Shown: positions 8,481-16,585, counted from the stretch's first letter. The stretch is 64,000 bases of DNA from Synechococcus sp. WH 7803 (GCA_000063505.1 CT971583.1:496001-560000), one strand, 5' to 3'. A program made the numbers and translations. Notes: generated by a model from the sequence alone, not told the origin.

Positions 8481-8647
8481 TGCGCACTGAAGTCTGCGTC
8501 TTCTTTCAGTTTCTGGCGACTGTTTTGGACCATGTTGACCATGGACTCGATCATCATCGACATCGCCAACGGAGCTGTGGCAACAGATTTCTGGAACACT
8601 GTGCCCTGTGTCGGTTGTCCGCTCGATGGTGGGCGAAGGATTGGCAT
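8477..8647 (-). CDS. 56-aa unknown protein coupled to cpeS
   Basis: An ORF from ATG 8645-8647 to a TGA at 8477-8479 that shares bases with the cpeS ATG. The product has a Pro/Ser/Gln-rich N-terminus (MPILRPPSSGQPTQGTVF), a Met-rich helix (MSMMIESMVNMVQNSRQKLK) and an acidic end (EDADFSAQ). It sits in the gap between cpeE and cpeS, where a single operon would be expected to hold a gene. I do not recognise it. The frame stays open about 24 codons upstream of the ATG, so a longer form with a non-ATG start is possible. Confidence 0.5.
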   Translation of the reverse strand: MPILRPPSSGQPTQGTVFQKSVATAPLAMSMMIESMVNMVQNSRQKLKEDADFSAQ

Positions 8648-8764
8648 AAGAGGAACCGTTCTCAGATGTCGGTCTGAAGTTTGAGCTGACGGGGTGGTCT
8701 GAAGCAGGCCACCCGGGAATCATGACTGATTCGTTCGTGTTGACAGAGCAAAATCCGCGAAGGA

Positions 8765-9502
8765 TTAAGCGTTCGCAATAGAAAGAATCCGGCCGCCCTG
8801 AGCCTGAATGCTCTGAATGGTCCTGGACAGAGAGGAGTAGCTCACAACAGACCGCTGCGCGGAGCGGCGCACGGCGCCTAGTTGAACGCGTGAAGTCCAG
8901 AGGACCGTGAAGCGATTGCCGCCGCCAACCACTTTTCTGGTGCCAGCAGCATTGGGATTCGAATTGGAGGCCAGGCTGACCTGAAGAACAGAGGCCTGAT
9001 CGGCATCGAAGCCTGCGAAGCCTGGATCCATCGCTTGGTTGCGTCGGTAGGCCACGGTGCTTTCACCGACGACGCTCGTTTGCGTCCGGGCGTAGGGAAC
9101 CGTGTCGACTCCGAAGTTCCTTAGATACTCGTCGCTGTAGGTGTAGCTGGCAATTTCGGCGTCAAATCCTTCGTCGGCCAGCAGGCGCACATGTTCACTG
9201 ATTTCGGCTTGGTTCCGAGGGGGGCGGCCCAGCAGATGCTTGAAGTTCAGCTCAACGAAGCGGTAGGGGCTGTTGGCTTCGAGGTATAGGCGGCGATAGG
9301 TGTCGGATTGGGCGAGAGCCGTCACCAAGCCCTGAACGCTGAGATCGCCGTTGATGAAGAGTGCTTCGATCGAGGGCTGGACATCCAGTTCCATCAGATA
9401 CCGGTTGCCGAAAACCTGGCGGTAAGCCGCGCGGATGATGTCAGACGCCTGGCTGCGGTCTTGGTTGGCGTCGCAGCGGAGCGAAGAGATGGTGGCAGTC
9501 AT
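8765..9502 (-). CDS. cpeE: PE-associated rod linker (CpeE type)
   Basis: A 245-residue rod linker. Residues ~20-150 form one phycobilisome linker domain of Pfam00427 type (DIIRAAYRQVFGNRYLMELD, PYRFVELNFKHLLGRPP, YSDEYLRNFGVDTVPY). Residues ~185-245 form a CpcD domain ending GGRILSIANA. One linker domain plus CpcD fits CpeE, the PEI-associated linker. It follows the long two-domain linker (CpeC type) after a 98-nt gap and precedes cpeS/cpeT/cpeR, matching the known cpeC-cpeE-S-T-R order. Confidence 0.8.
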   Translation of the reverse strand: MTATISSLRCDANQDRSQASDIIRAAYRQVFGNRYLMELDVQPSIEALFINGDLSVQGLVTALAQSDTYRRLYLEANSPYRFVELNFKHLLGRPPRNQAEISEHVRLLADEGFDAEIASYTYSDEYLRNFGVDTVPYARTQTSVVGESTVAYRRNQAMDPGFAGFDADQASVLQVSLASNSNPNAAGTRKVVGGGNRFTVLWTSRVQLGAVRRSAQRSVVSYSSLSRTIQSIQAQGGRILSIANA

Positions 9503-9600
9503 GGGGGTGAGGGGAGGGGAAAACCGAGGAGCCGCCCAGGTTGAGTGATGGGTGGCCCCGTCGATTCAGCGGATGGTGTGGTGAATGCGTCGATTCGAGA

Positions 9601-11241
9601 TCACATCACTTCGGTGATGGAAACGATCCGGCCGCCACGGGCATGGATGTACTTGAGCTGGCTTGTCATGTCCTTGCCCGAAACGAGATAGCTCGCATTG
9701 GGCGTGCGCTGACGACCGCCGCGGGGTTGGGCGTTGACGACAATCCGGAATCGCTTGGTGGTGGCAGACGGAGAACCTGCCACGGCGCCGTTGCGGTTCG
9801 TGCGCGTGGTGGTGGTGCGCCAGCCACTGGGAACGCTGTTGGTGGCCACAGACGTCACCAACGACGAGCTATTCAGCACTGTGTCGCTGGCTGCGTAACC
9901 TTCGGCCAGGGAGAGATGGCGGTTGAAAGCGAGCTGGGAGCGTCCCTGCTCGGAGAGGATGCGCAGATAGGGGACTGTGTCCTCGCCGAAAGTGGACTGA
10001 TATTCAGTGCTGTCGAGATAACTGTTGATCTCGGCTTCGTAGCCATCGTTGGCCAGGATCTGAATGTGCTCACTCAGTTCGGCCTGGGAGGTGGGTGCCC
10101 GTCCCAGCAGGTGCTTGAAGTTCAGTTCAACGAAGCGATACGGAGCGTTCGTCTCGAAGAAGCGGCGGCTGTATTCCGGTGAGAGCGCGATGGCCCGCAC
10201 CAACTCACGGGTACTGAGGTAACCCTCGGCGAATTTGCTCTCAGCAGACATGGCCCGTTCCGACTCCATCAAATGGGGATTGCCCATCACCTGGCGGTAG
10301 GTGGCGCGGATCAGACCATTAATGGTGTCTGCTGTGTCGCCGGGGCAACGCTGGAAAACTTCCTGTTCGCGCTGACCAAGACCGAATCCCACATAGGCAT
10401 CGTTGCGGATTGGGGCAAAGTCGCCGCCATCGCTGCTGGCACGTTTCTTGGGTGCGAAGGCCATGGCACCACTCGGACTGCTCGGGGAGACTCCACTGCG
10501 GAAACCAGAAGGAAGCTGGATGTAAGCCGTGGTGCCGCGAGCCAGGTTGTTGCTCAATTGGCTGCGGCTACCGATGGCACTGTCGCTGAGGGCAAAACCG
10601 CGCTCCAGCGCAGCCATGTTGGCGAAGCTGTTGGTGGGAATTCCCGCTGCGGAGGTGAAGGAACGGGTGTAGGGCACCACGTCATCACCGAACACTTCGG
10701 CGTATTCAGCGCCGTCCACGATGAAGTCGATCACGGCGTCGTGTCCGCCGCTGGCAAGCAGGGTGATGTGGGCAGACATCTCTGCCTGGTTGATGGGAGG
10801 GCGACCCAACAGGTGCTTGAGATTCAGTTCGATCCCGCGCTGGGGGGCAACCCCCTCGAAGAAACGCGCGCGATAGAAGTTCGACTTGGCCAGGCCACGC
10901 ACGAAGTCGCGCACATTCAGTTCGCCATTGCAAAACTGAGCTTCCAGTTCAACGGAGCGCTCGTTGTCCATCACGTGCGCATTGCCGTAGACCTGGCGAT
11001 AAGCCGCATTGATTGCAGCGTCTAGAGACGCTGAATCTGCCGGTGCGTAGCGCTGCGCCGTTACACCATGCGGGCAATCCTCATGATTGCGGGGGCCAAT
11101 GGCAATCTTCATTGAGGCGCAGCTCTGACGCAGAAATTCGCCACTGCTCAGAGCTGGCTTGGATGCTGCATTGCGATTGCGGCTGAAGGAAACGGGGCCG
11201 TCATTGAGTGATTCGGCGCCAAAGCCTTTGGAGGCAGACAT
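9601..11241 (-). CDS. cpeC: Two-domain PE rod linker (CpeC type)
   Basis: A 546-residue linker with two complete Pfam00427 domains in tandem: one at ~70-210 (AINAAYRQVYGNAHVMDNER ... LNLKHLLGRPPINQAE) and one at ~305-440 (GLIRATYRQVMGNPHLMESE ... LNFKHLLGRAPTSQAE). A C-terminal CpcD domain (~485-546, ending GGRIVSITEVM) follows. The N-terminus (~1-55) is Ser/Asn-rich. Marine PEI linkers of this size (CpeC) carry such a duplication, which would let one polypeptide connect two hexamers. The two domains are clearly similar to each other, consistent with an internal duplication or gene fusion. Confidence 0.8.
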   Translation of the reverse strand: MSASKGFGAESLNDGPVSFSRNRNAASKPALSSGEFLRQSCASMKIAIGPRNHEDCPHGVTAQRYAPADSASLDAAINAAYRQVYGNAHVMDNERSVELEAQFCNGELNVRDFVRGLAKSNFYRARFFEGVAPQRGIELNLKHLLGRPPINQAEMSAHITLLASGGHDAVIDFIVDGAEYAEVFGDDVVPYTRSFTSAAGIPTNSFANMAALERGFALSDSAIGSRSQLSNNLARGTTAYIQLPSGFRSGVSPSSPSGAMAFAPKKRASSDGGDFAPIRNDAYVGFGLGQREQEVFQRCPGDTADTINGLIRATYRQVMGNPHLMESERAMSAESKFAEGYLSTRELVRAIALSPEYSRRFFETNAPYRFVELNFKHLLGRAPTSQAELSEHIQILANDGYEAEINSYLDSTEYQSTFGEDTVPYLRILSEQGRSQLAFNRHLSLAEGYAASDTVLNSSSLVTSVATNSVPSGWRTTTTRTNRNGAVAGSPSATTKRFRIVVNAQPRGGRQRTPNASYLVSGKDMTSQLKYIHARGGRIVSITEVM

Positions 11242-11352
11242 GAAACGAGGGGTGAGGGGAATAGTGGTGTCGCGGAGTGGTTGAGGCAGTCAGGGGGCGG
11301 AGCGCATGCGCGTCGCTCCGCAACCTCGGCCACCTACATCACGGTGTGAGCT

Positions 11353-12243
11353 TCAGTTCACAGGGGTGATGCTTGAGATCTTTCCGCCTTCGGCATGAAT
11401 GCGTTTGAACTGCTCGGAGAGTTTGTCGAATGGGACGAAGTACACCCGGTTGGATCGGGTGTAACGAGAAATCCGACGGACGTTGTTGGCGCTGTAGGCA
11501 GTGACCTCGACGCGATAGGTCTTGCCTTGCTCGCCGGCGCCCACGCCATGGCGGGTCGGAGCGTCCTGCAGATTCTTCGCCGGGCGGAAACTCCAGCCGC
11601 CGGGTTCCGTAGACGACGGAGCCACCACGGCCATCGGACGGTTTTGGTAGGCGTTGCCTCCTAATTTGCTGCTAATGCCGGAAAGGTCCCCTTTCAGGCT
11701 GCTGCTGCTGTTGCCACGCAGCAGCTGGAAGCTCCAGGTGAACTCCTGAAGGGTGCCGCAGGCTTCCGTTTTCCAGCCTCGCTGGAAGGGAACGGTCCAT
11801 TCGCCGTAGGTGTCCTGGTAGTCGGAGCTGTCAAGGAAGCTGTCGATGTCAGCGTCGTAGCCGTGGTTGTCCAGGCGCTCGGCATGGGCGCGCATCTCAT
11901 CGAAATCCACGGGTGCCCGACCGAGAAGATGACGGAAGGCCAGTTCGATGTAGCGGTATCGCGAGCAGGCATCGAAGAAACGTCCGCGATAGAGCTCGCT
12001 TTTGGCGATGCGGCGAACCAGTTCGCGAACGCTGATTTCACCGAGCTTGAACTGGGATTCGGCAACCAGCTGTCGCTCGCTCTCCATCACGTAGGCGTTG
12101 CCAAGCACCTGCTTGTACACAGCCCGGATGATCTGTTCTTTCTTGGCGTCGTCATCGCCGGGAATCAGCTCAAGGGGTGCTTCGCTCTCTTGCGAGAAGC
12201 GCTCGACCCCGAGAAGCGAGGCAGGACCGAAGGGCATGGACAA
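11353..12243 (-). CDS. PEII-type rod linker (Mpe family)
   Basis: A 296-residue linker with one Pfam00427 domain (~32-165; EQIIRAVYKQVLGNAYVMES, AFRHLLGRAPVDFDE) and a CpcD domain (~235-296; YFVPFDKLSEQFKRIHAEGG). The preceding IPGDDDAKKEQ and the EWTVPFQRGWKTE segment are of the PEII (Mpe) linker type. Residue 49 is not cysteine, so the bilin-bearing gamma-subunit cysteine of MpeC appears absent; MpeD or MpeE is more likely than MpeC. It is separated by 111 nt from cpeC on the same strand and by 138 nt of AT-richer, promoter-like sequence from its upstream neighbour. Confidence 0.75.
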   Translation of the reverse strand: MSMPFGPASLLGVERFSQESEAPLELIPGDDDAKKEQIIRAVYKQVLGNAYVMESERQLVAESQFKLGEISVRELVRRIAKSELYRGRFFDACSRYRYIELAFRHLLGRAPVDFDEMRAHAERLDNHGYDADIDSFLDSSDYQDTYGEWTVPFQRGWKTEACGTLQEFTWSFQLLRGNSSSSLKGDLSGISSKLGGNAYQNRPMAVVAPSSTEPGGWSFRPAKNLQDAPTRHGVGAGEQGKTYRVEVTAYSANNVRRISRYTRSNRVYFVPFDKLSEQFKRIHAEGGKISSITPVN

Positions 12244-12381
12244 CCTGACATGTTCGCTCCGCCATGGTTATTCAGAACGGATGGCAAGAACCGGGTTCTT
12301 TATAAACCTCAATCAAATATGTCTGAATGTTGCGTGACGTGACGGTTTGACTCCACTGGCGTGGGCCCGAGTGCGGCCCCT

Positions 12382-13107
12382 TCACAGCAAGTTTTCAAGA
12401 CTTTTGCGTGTGGTGTTGCGGGTTAAGGGGTTCCAGCAGTCCAGTTCTTCGTAGGGGCGGTTCAGGAGCAGATCCTTTTGCTCCTTCAGGCCAATGCACA
12501 GAGAAAAGTCGGCACCCTTGATCGATTCCGCCCCTTCAAGACTGGCATCGGTGAGATCGGCTCCTCTGAAATCCGCTCCATCCAGTTGACAGGTTCCGAA
12601 GCGGGTCCCACGGCACATGGCCCCTCGCAGGATGGCATCGCGCAGGTCAGAGCCCACGAGTCGAACCCCGTCGAGAATCGCTCCACTGAGATCGCTGCCA
12701 CTGAGATAGGCGCCCATCAGTACGGCACCTCGCAGGTCCATCCCGCGTAGGTCTGTGCTGTTGAGAAAGGCGCCACTCAGTTTCGCGCCAGGGCCCACGG
12801 CTCCGCTTGTTTGTAGGTTGATGCCATCAGGAACGCGTGTTTGAGCGTCGTAAAGCGCCAGGCGCAGATCGACATCAACCATCTGGCAGTTCGAGAGATC
12901 GGTGCCACGCAGATCGGCACGGCAAAGATTGGCACCAACCAGGTTGACTTCTTGCAGCGTTCGTCCACGCCAATCAGAACCCCTCGCGTCAACTGGGGGC
13001 TTGAGGTTGCTGTCAGGGGAGCTGAGCTCCGGGGGGCGCCACTCGTTGAGTTTCAAAGGTGAAGAGGTCGATTGCAAAGATTCAAGTGCGCAGCATAGAA
13101 ACAGCAA
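12382..13107 (-). CDS. Pentapeptide-repeat protein next to cpcL
   Basis: A 241-residue protein. From ~50 to ~205 it follows the A(D/N)LXX pentapeptide pattern (LVGANLCRADLRGTDL, TDLRGMDLRGAVLMGAYL, ADFRGADLTDASL), which folds as a right-handed quadrilateral beta-helix. The N-terminus (MLFLCCALESLQ) is short and hydrophobic, and the C-terminus is not repetitive (about residues 210-241). The first 26 nt overlap the end of the upstream CpcG/CpcL gene, so the two are probably translated from one message. Pentapeptide proteins in phycobilisome regions have no agreed function; a protein-binding scaffold is the usual guess. Confidence 0.85.
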   Translation of the reverse strand: MLFLCCALESLQSTSSPLKLNEWRPPELSSPDSNLKPPVDARGSDWRGRTLQEVNLVGANLCRADLRGTDLSNCQMVDVDLRLALYDAQTRVPDGINLQTSGAVGPGAKLSGAFLNSTDLRGMDLRGAVLMGAYLSGSDLSGAILDGVRLVGSDLRDAILRGAMCRGTRFGTCQLDGADFRGADLTDASLEGAESIKGADFSLCIGLKEQKDLLLNRPYEELDCWNPLTRNTTRKSLENLL

Positions 13108-13813
13108 TCACAAGGATCACGCGTCCTAGTTCGAAGGCTCCTACCGCGGCAATTCCCAGCCAGATCTTGAGTGCAAGTGCAGGAGGTTGCCCGTTAACCC
13201 ATGTTGACGAAGCTTGGAGCTGTTGCCACTGGGATTGATCGCTTGGAGCCCGATCCTGCAAAGAATCACGCCAGTCCGCTCCGTAGCGAGGAAATTGTTG
13301 ATAAATCGGAATTTCACCTGTTGGCTGCCCGGGGAGAACTCGCGCGCGTTGCTCGGGAACGCGGTCGTAACCAAAGTTATTCATGTACTCATCGCTCTCA
13401 AGCAGCGCATCAACAAATGCTGTGAATCCCTTCTCTCCAATCACGATCGACCAGGCGCGCCGCTCTCCGTCGTTATGAACAGAACGCCCCAGGACGCGCC
13501 CGATCACCTGATCCACCATTCTGTAATTGGAGTTGCATTGGTAATAGCTCTGCTGGAATCGCTCTGACAGGAGGAGTTGTCTGACAAAATCGCGCATCGT
13601 GATGCTTCCGGCGCGGAACTGGGATTCCAGGCAGGTGTCGCGATCATGTTTCATCGCATGGAAGTAGATCTGGCGGTAAGCCTTTTCGATCAGTAGATCA
13701 CGACTGCTAGTGCTCTGATTGACAACTTGGTTGAAGCCTTCAGCTCGAGAGGTGATGTTTGCGACGCGGTTGTTCTGTGTGCTTAGTGGGTAGTCAAGAA
13801 GCGGGAGAGACAT
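13082..13813 (-). CDS. cpcL: CpcG-family linker with C-terminal membrane helix (CpcL type)
   Basis: A 243-residue linker of the rod-core family: start MSLPLLDYPLSTQNNRV, Pfam00427 domain about 20-165 (LLIEKAYRQIYFHAMKHDRD, DEYMNNFGYDRVP) and a CpcG-style Gln-rich segment. Residues ~211-241 form a long hydrophobic stretch (LKIWLGIAAVGAFELGRVIL) that can span a membrane. CpcG1-type rod-core linkers lack this; CpcL (also called CpcG2) uses it to tether core-less rods to the thylakoid near photosystem I. It is followed by an overlapping pentapeptide-repeat gene. In marine strains the gene may be listed as cpcG2. Confidence 0.75.
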   Translation of the reverse strand: MSLPLLDYPLSTQNNRVANITSRAEGFNQVVNQSTSSRDLLIEKAYRQIYFHAMKHDRDTCLESQFRAGSITMRDFVRQLLLSERFQQSYYQCNSNYRMVDQVIGRVLGRSVHNDGERRAWSIVIGEKGFTAFVDALLESDEYMNNFGYDRVPEQRARVLPGQPTGEIPIYQQFPRYGADWRDSLQDRAPSDQSQWQQLQASSTWVNGQPPALALKIWLGIAAVGAFELGRVILVIAVSMLRT

Positions 13814-13859
13814 CCGTGCAATCAGTTTCGCTGCTGAGGATTTTTCTAGGTTTTCTTGC

Positions 13860-14462
13860 TTATTGACAAGAAGCTTCGTCAGTCTTCATCTCGTTACGAA
13901 TTTTTTCGCAGATGCTGCCCAGGATGCCGCCGAGCCTTGCCGCTTGGCGGCCTGATGCCAGACCGCTCATCACATCAGTGCTGATTCGACGGAGGTGCTC
14001 AAGCGCATCAAGCAATGCTGGTAAGGGGACGTTGACCAGCTCATAGAGCTCGACGAGAGCTTTCATGCCCTCTGAGTGGGTGATGTCATCTTGATCAAGT
14101 GCTGTGCCGTAGATGCTGACCCGTAGAAAGTGAAAACAGTCACGCCAGCAGGCCTCCGCACGATGTTCCGGGTGGAGCTCACCACCTGGAAGGGTCAGTT
14201 CAGGGTGCTGTCGGAGCAGTTCGGCTTTTGCTTGGTCTACGAGAGGATGCATCAGACCCTGAAGGATCCAGAGCGGTTCTGCATCGGTGCCTGCCCAGCG
14301 GCAAACAGCCGTCAATTCGTTCTGATTCAGAATCCTCTTGTCGGCGTCGGCAGAAGCAAGCACTTTGGAGAGGTCTTGCGGAAGGTCACTCAGGATGTTG
14401 CGGTCAAATACCTGCGCCCGCTTCGCAAGGTCTTGGAGGTTTGGTGGCGTTGAGGGGCTCAC
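13860..14462 (-). CDS. Divergent phycobiliprotein-like protein with a bilin-type cysteine
   Basis: A protein of 200 residues from a GTG at 14462 that overlaps the upstream stop (GTGA); an ATG at 14516 would give 218. The C-terminal ~120 residues follow the phycobiliprotein globin pattern. Cys105 lies in EACWRDCFHFLRVSIYG, matching the C-x-R-D bilin site of alpha and beta subunits, and GMKALVELYELVNVPLPALL matches the following helices. The rest is too diverged for a normal alpha or beta subunit. It may be a phycobiliprotein-fold chaperone or lyase partner, or a real chromoprotein. It is coupled to the 147-aa gene. Confidence 0.65.
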   Translation of the reverse strand: MSPSTPPNLQDLAKRAQVFDRNILSDLPQDLSKVLASADADKRILNQNELTAVCRWAGTDAEPLWILQGLMHPLVDQAKAELLRQHPELTLPGGELHPEHRAEACWRDCFHFLRVSIYGTALDQDDITHSEGMKALVELYELVNVPLPALLDALEHLRRISTDVMSGLASGRQAARLGGILGSICEKIRNEMKTDEASCQ

Positions 14463-14902
14463 GCTGGTGGCGTCGCGTTCTTGTCGGATGAGACGATTGG
14501 GCAGGCGGTCAGCCACCCATGGCGCTCGAGATAAAAGGCCCAGGGAATGCTGACGGCAAGGCCTGGGCAGTGAGCTGGCACGGAATCAGCGAGACCATCG
14601 CTGACGCCGAGTTGCTTCAACAGGGCAACGGTTGCATCAGCTGACTGCATAAAAGTGCCCCGAATGGCGGCTCCAACGACCCATGTCAATTGCGTCATTT
14701 CCAAATCGCTGGAACTGGCTTCACAGGCGAGGAGGATGTTGCAGGGTTTTGGAACGGTTTTGTACGTGTCCTCCCAGAGGGTTAAGTCATCGGGCTTCAC
14801 ATTGATACGCAGAACACCTCCCCCGATGCTGTACCGACGCTCCATCTCCGGTGCGAGTTCAGCTGTGAGCGAGCGGATGATGGTTGCAGATGATGCGGTC
14901 AT
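14459..14902 (-). CDS. Unknown 147-aa protein of the phycobilisome region
   Basis: A soluble alpha/beta protein with no membrane segment. Notable parts are RRYSIGGGVLRINVKPDDL (~22-40), a Trp-containing centre (TLWEDTYKTVPKPCNILLAC) and an alternating helix-strand C-terminus. I do not recognise a family. It is first of a two-gene unit with the phycobiliprotein-like gene, whose preferred start overlaps its stop by four bases. It is divergent from the gene at 15066, with about 160 nt between them. The context suggests a role with its partner in rod assembly; this is inference. Confidence 0.65.
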   Translation of the reverse strand: MTASSATIIRSLTAELAPEMERRYSIGGGVLRINVKPDDLTLWEDTYKTVPKPCNILLACEASSSDLEMTQLTWVVGAAIRGTFMQSADATVALLKQLGVSDGLADSVPAHCPGLAVSIPWAFYLERHGWLTACPIVSSDKNATPPA

Positions 14903-15065
14903 CGGTCCTCCCCTTTGCCGGTCACAGTACCGCTGTTGTTCTTGAGGGACGTGACCTGTTGATCAGGGATCTTTGCGCTGGGATCAGGATTGGTAGAGAT
15001 CTCCTTGCTGGACAACATCTTCACGATCGATACGATCCGCAAGGAATGCGTTGACTTCACTTCCC

Positions 15066-15524
15066 ATGACCTCTGGTGAAGCCTCAGTGGCCACGATGCA
15101 GCAGCTCAGCCGTCAACTCCATGCCGTGAGTGAGATTGCCGAGTCACTCACGCTTCGCTTGCTGTCGCTGGAACAGCGAATTCAGCACCTTGAGGCTGAG
15201 GCAAACCATCCAACGACCAACGACGAGGAGAGTCAGCAGCTCCTCGCTGAAAGCAGTGATCGGTTGCGTCATCTCCATGGCTTGCTCTCGGAGGAGCCCT
15301 GCGAGCCTGCCCTTCGGCTCGTTGAGCCTTCTGACGAGCAGGTCGACGAAACGGTGTACGTGGATGATCCCCAGATGGATCATGCAGACATGGACCAATC
15401 AGAGATGGACCATTCAGCCATCGACGGTGGACAGATGGATGATGTAGAGATGCCTCCTGCAGACGAGGACAGCGTGGAGGATTCAGCTCTTGATCAGGAG
15501 CAAATTGATCTGCTCAGCGCCTGA
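15066..15524 (+). CDS. Unknown protein with coiled coil and Met-Asp pentapeptide repeat
   Basis: A 152-residue acidic protein from ATG 15066; a TTG at 15051 is also open. Residues ~8-40 form a Leu/Glu heptad helix (LRLLSLEQRIQHLEAEAN), a likely coiled coil. After a short linker comes a strongly acidic C-terminal half. This half contains a five-residue repeat with consensus x-M-D-H-x (QMDHA DMDQS EMDHS AIDGG QMDDV), encoded by a 15-nt tandem repeat. No known domain. It is divergent from the phycobilisome block and may mark its end. Function unknown. Confidence 0.65.
   Translation: MTSGEASVATMQQLSRQLHAVSEIAESLTLRLLSLEQRIQHLEAEANHPTTNDEESQQLLAESSDRLRHLHGLLSEEPCEPALRLVEPSDEQVDETVYVDDPQMDHADMDQSEMDHSAIDGGQMDDVEMPPADEDSVEDSALDQEQIDLLSA
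15372..15461 (+). repeat. 15-nt tandem repeat inside the acidic protein gene
   Basis: Five full and one degenerate 15-nt units begin at 15372, 15387, 15402, 15417, 15432 and 15447, each of the form (C/G)A(G/C)ATGGA(T/C)... . They encode the x-M-D-x-x pentapeptide. The exact 15-nt spacing keeps the frame, as expected from slippage-driven repeat growth. Confidence 0.8.
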
Positions 15525-15542
15525 GGTGATCAAGTCCCTCAC

Positions 15543-15782
15543 TCAGCCTGAAAGATCAAGCAAGCGCACCCGGAATTTGGCGACCTGCCTTGCTTGTTCA
15601 GGGCTGGACTGAATGAAAGGGTGATCATCGACGGTTTTGATGACTGCCTCAATCTGTTCATCAACATTGAGACCTGAGAGCAGCCCTCTGCGATGGCATT
15701 CTTTCCATGCAGGATCGAACGCCATCGCGAAACCGTCAGGATTGTTGAACTGACGATCGTCATTGACAGGAAAACGTATCAA
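15543..15782 (-). CDS. Unknown 79-aa protein
   Basis: A small soluble protein from ATG 15782, 16 nt past the tRNA-Phe 3' end. A Met at residue 20 (MAFDPAWKECHRRGLLSGL) could be the true start. The middle (VDEQIEAVIKTVDDHPF) is helical and acidic, and the end is basic (QARQVAKFRVRLLDLSG). No family recognised. It is convergent with the gene at 15066, 18 nt from its stop. Confidence 0.5.
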   Translation of the reverse strand: MIRFPVNDDRQFNNPDGFAMAFDPAWKECHRRGLLSGLNVDEQIEAVIKTVDDHPFIQSSPEQARQVAKFRVRLLDLSG

Positions 15783-15798
15783 CGAACGATTGGCGAAA

Positions 15799-15871
15799 TG
15801 CCAGGACCCAGATTTGAACTGGGGACACGGCGATTTTCAGTCGCCTGCTCTACCAACTGAGCTATCCCGGC
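15799..15871 (-). tRNA. tRNA-Phe (GAA)
   Basis: A 73-nt cloverleaf: acceptor GCCGGGA with TCCTGGC plus discriminator A, D arm AGCTCAGTTGGTAGAGC, anticodon arm with loop CTGAAAA (anticodon GAA), and T arm with GTTCAAAT. CCA is not encoded. Confidence 0.95.
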
Positions 15872-15901
15872 GCGTTGTCTGCGCGACATGGAGATCTTAA
15901 A

Positions 15902-16564
15902 TCACCGTGTGCGTCCGAGGGGCGTCCTGCCCAAGCAGATCACGCCACGCACCGTGATTCCCTGATTATGCAGGGCGTCCATGGCAGCCCTGGCTGTGGC
16001 TCCACTGGTGAGGATGTCGTCCACGAGCCAGAGTTCCGGCGCTTCGTCTTGGGGATCCTGCACAGATCGGGGGACCTGCACCCCAGCGTCGACAACGAAG
16101 CTTCCCCTTTGGTTCGTCATCCTCTGCTGGCGGTTGAGATGGTGCTGGCCGACAGTTGGCCTTGAGCGCTTCAGCAGCGATCGAGTGGTCCGCTGCAGGG
16201 ATCGACAGATCATTGTGGGCAGAGGATTGCGTCTGGATCCGGCCTTCCAGCCGGGGATGGGAACCAGAACGGCATCGTTGGGCAGGGCCGCACCGAGACC
16301 ATCGGTGAGCACATGGAGAAGGCGGAGATCAGGATGGCGCCGCAACTGCAAGATCAATTGGCGCAGTGCCCCGTCGTACCAACCCGCTGCCGTCCAAGGG
16401 CAGGGGTGTTGGCCTTGCACTCCAGCAGCAGCAAGATCCATGCGCTGCCAACAGGCCATGCAAAGCGCTCCCCGCCGAGGAGAACGTTCAAGCTCTTGTC
16501 TGCAGAGTGGGCACTCGAGGGTGGTGAGCAGATCCTTGAGGCAGTCCTTGAGGGGAGTCAGCAA
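15902..16564 (-). CDS. comF: ComF-family phosphoribosyltransferase-like protein
   Basis: A 220-residue protein. The N-terminal four-cysteine zinc-finger-like part (CPLCRQ ... CMACW) and the C-terminal PRTase signature LVDDILTSGATARAA (~188-202) define the ComF family. ComF proteins take part in DNA uptake during natural transformation, probably at the inner membrane. A Lys/Arg-rich stretch (GWKAGSRRNPLP) precedes the middle region. It is separate from dprA, another competence-linked gene at 26208. Confidence 0.88.
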   Translation of the reverse strand: MLTPLKDCLKDLLTTLECPLCRQELERSPRRGALCMACWQRMDLAAAGVQGQHPCPWTAAGWYDGALRQLILQLRRHPDLRLLHVLTDGLGAALPNDAVLVPIPGWKAGSRRNPLPTMICRSLQRTTRSLLKRSRPTVGQHHLNRQQRMTNQRGSFVVDAGVQVPRSVQDPQDEAPELWLVDDILTSGATARAAMDALHNQGITVRGVICLGRTPLGRTR

Positions 16565-16585
16565 TGAGTGGTCTTCAGCGCTGCC

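Noticed and set aside
8481-8723. N-terminal extension of cpeS in the same frame
   Set aside because: No CpeS similarity upstream of ATG 8480, and a separate frame with an ATGA overlap explains the gap better.
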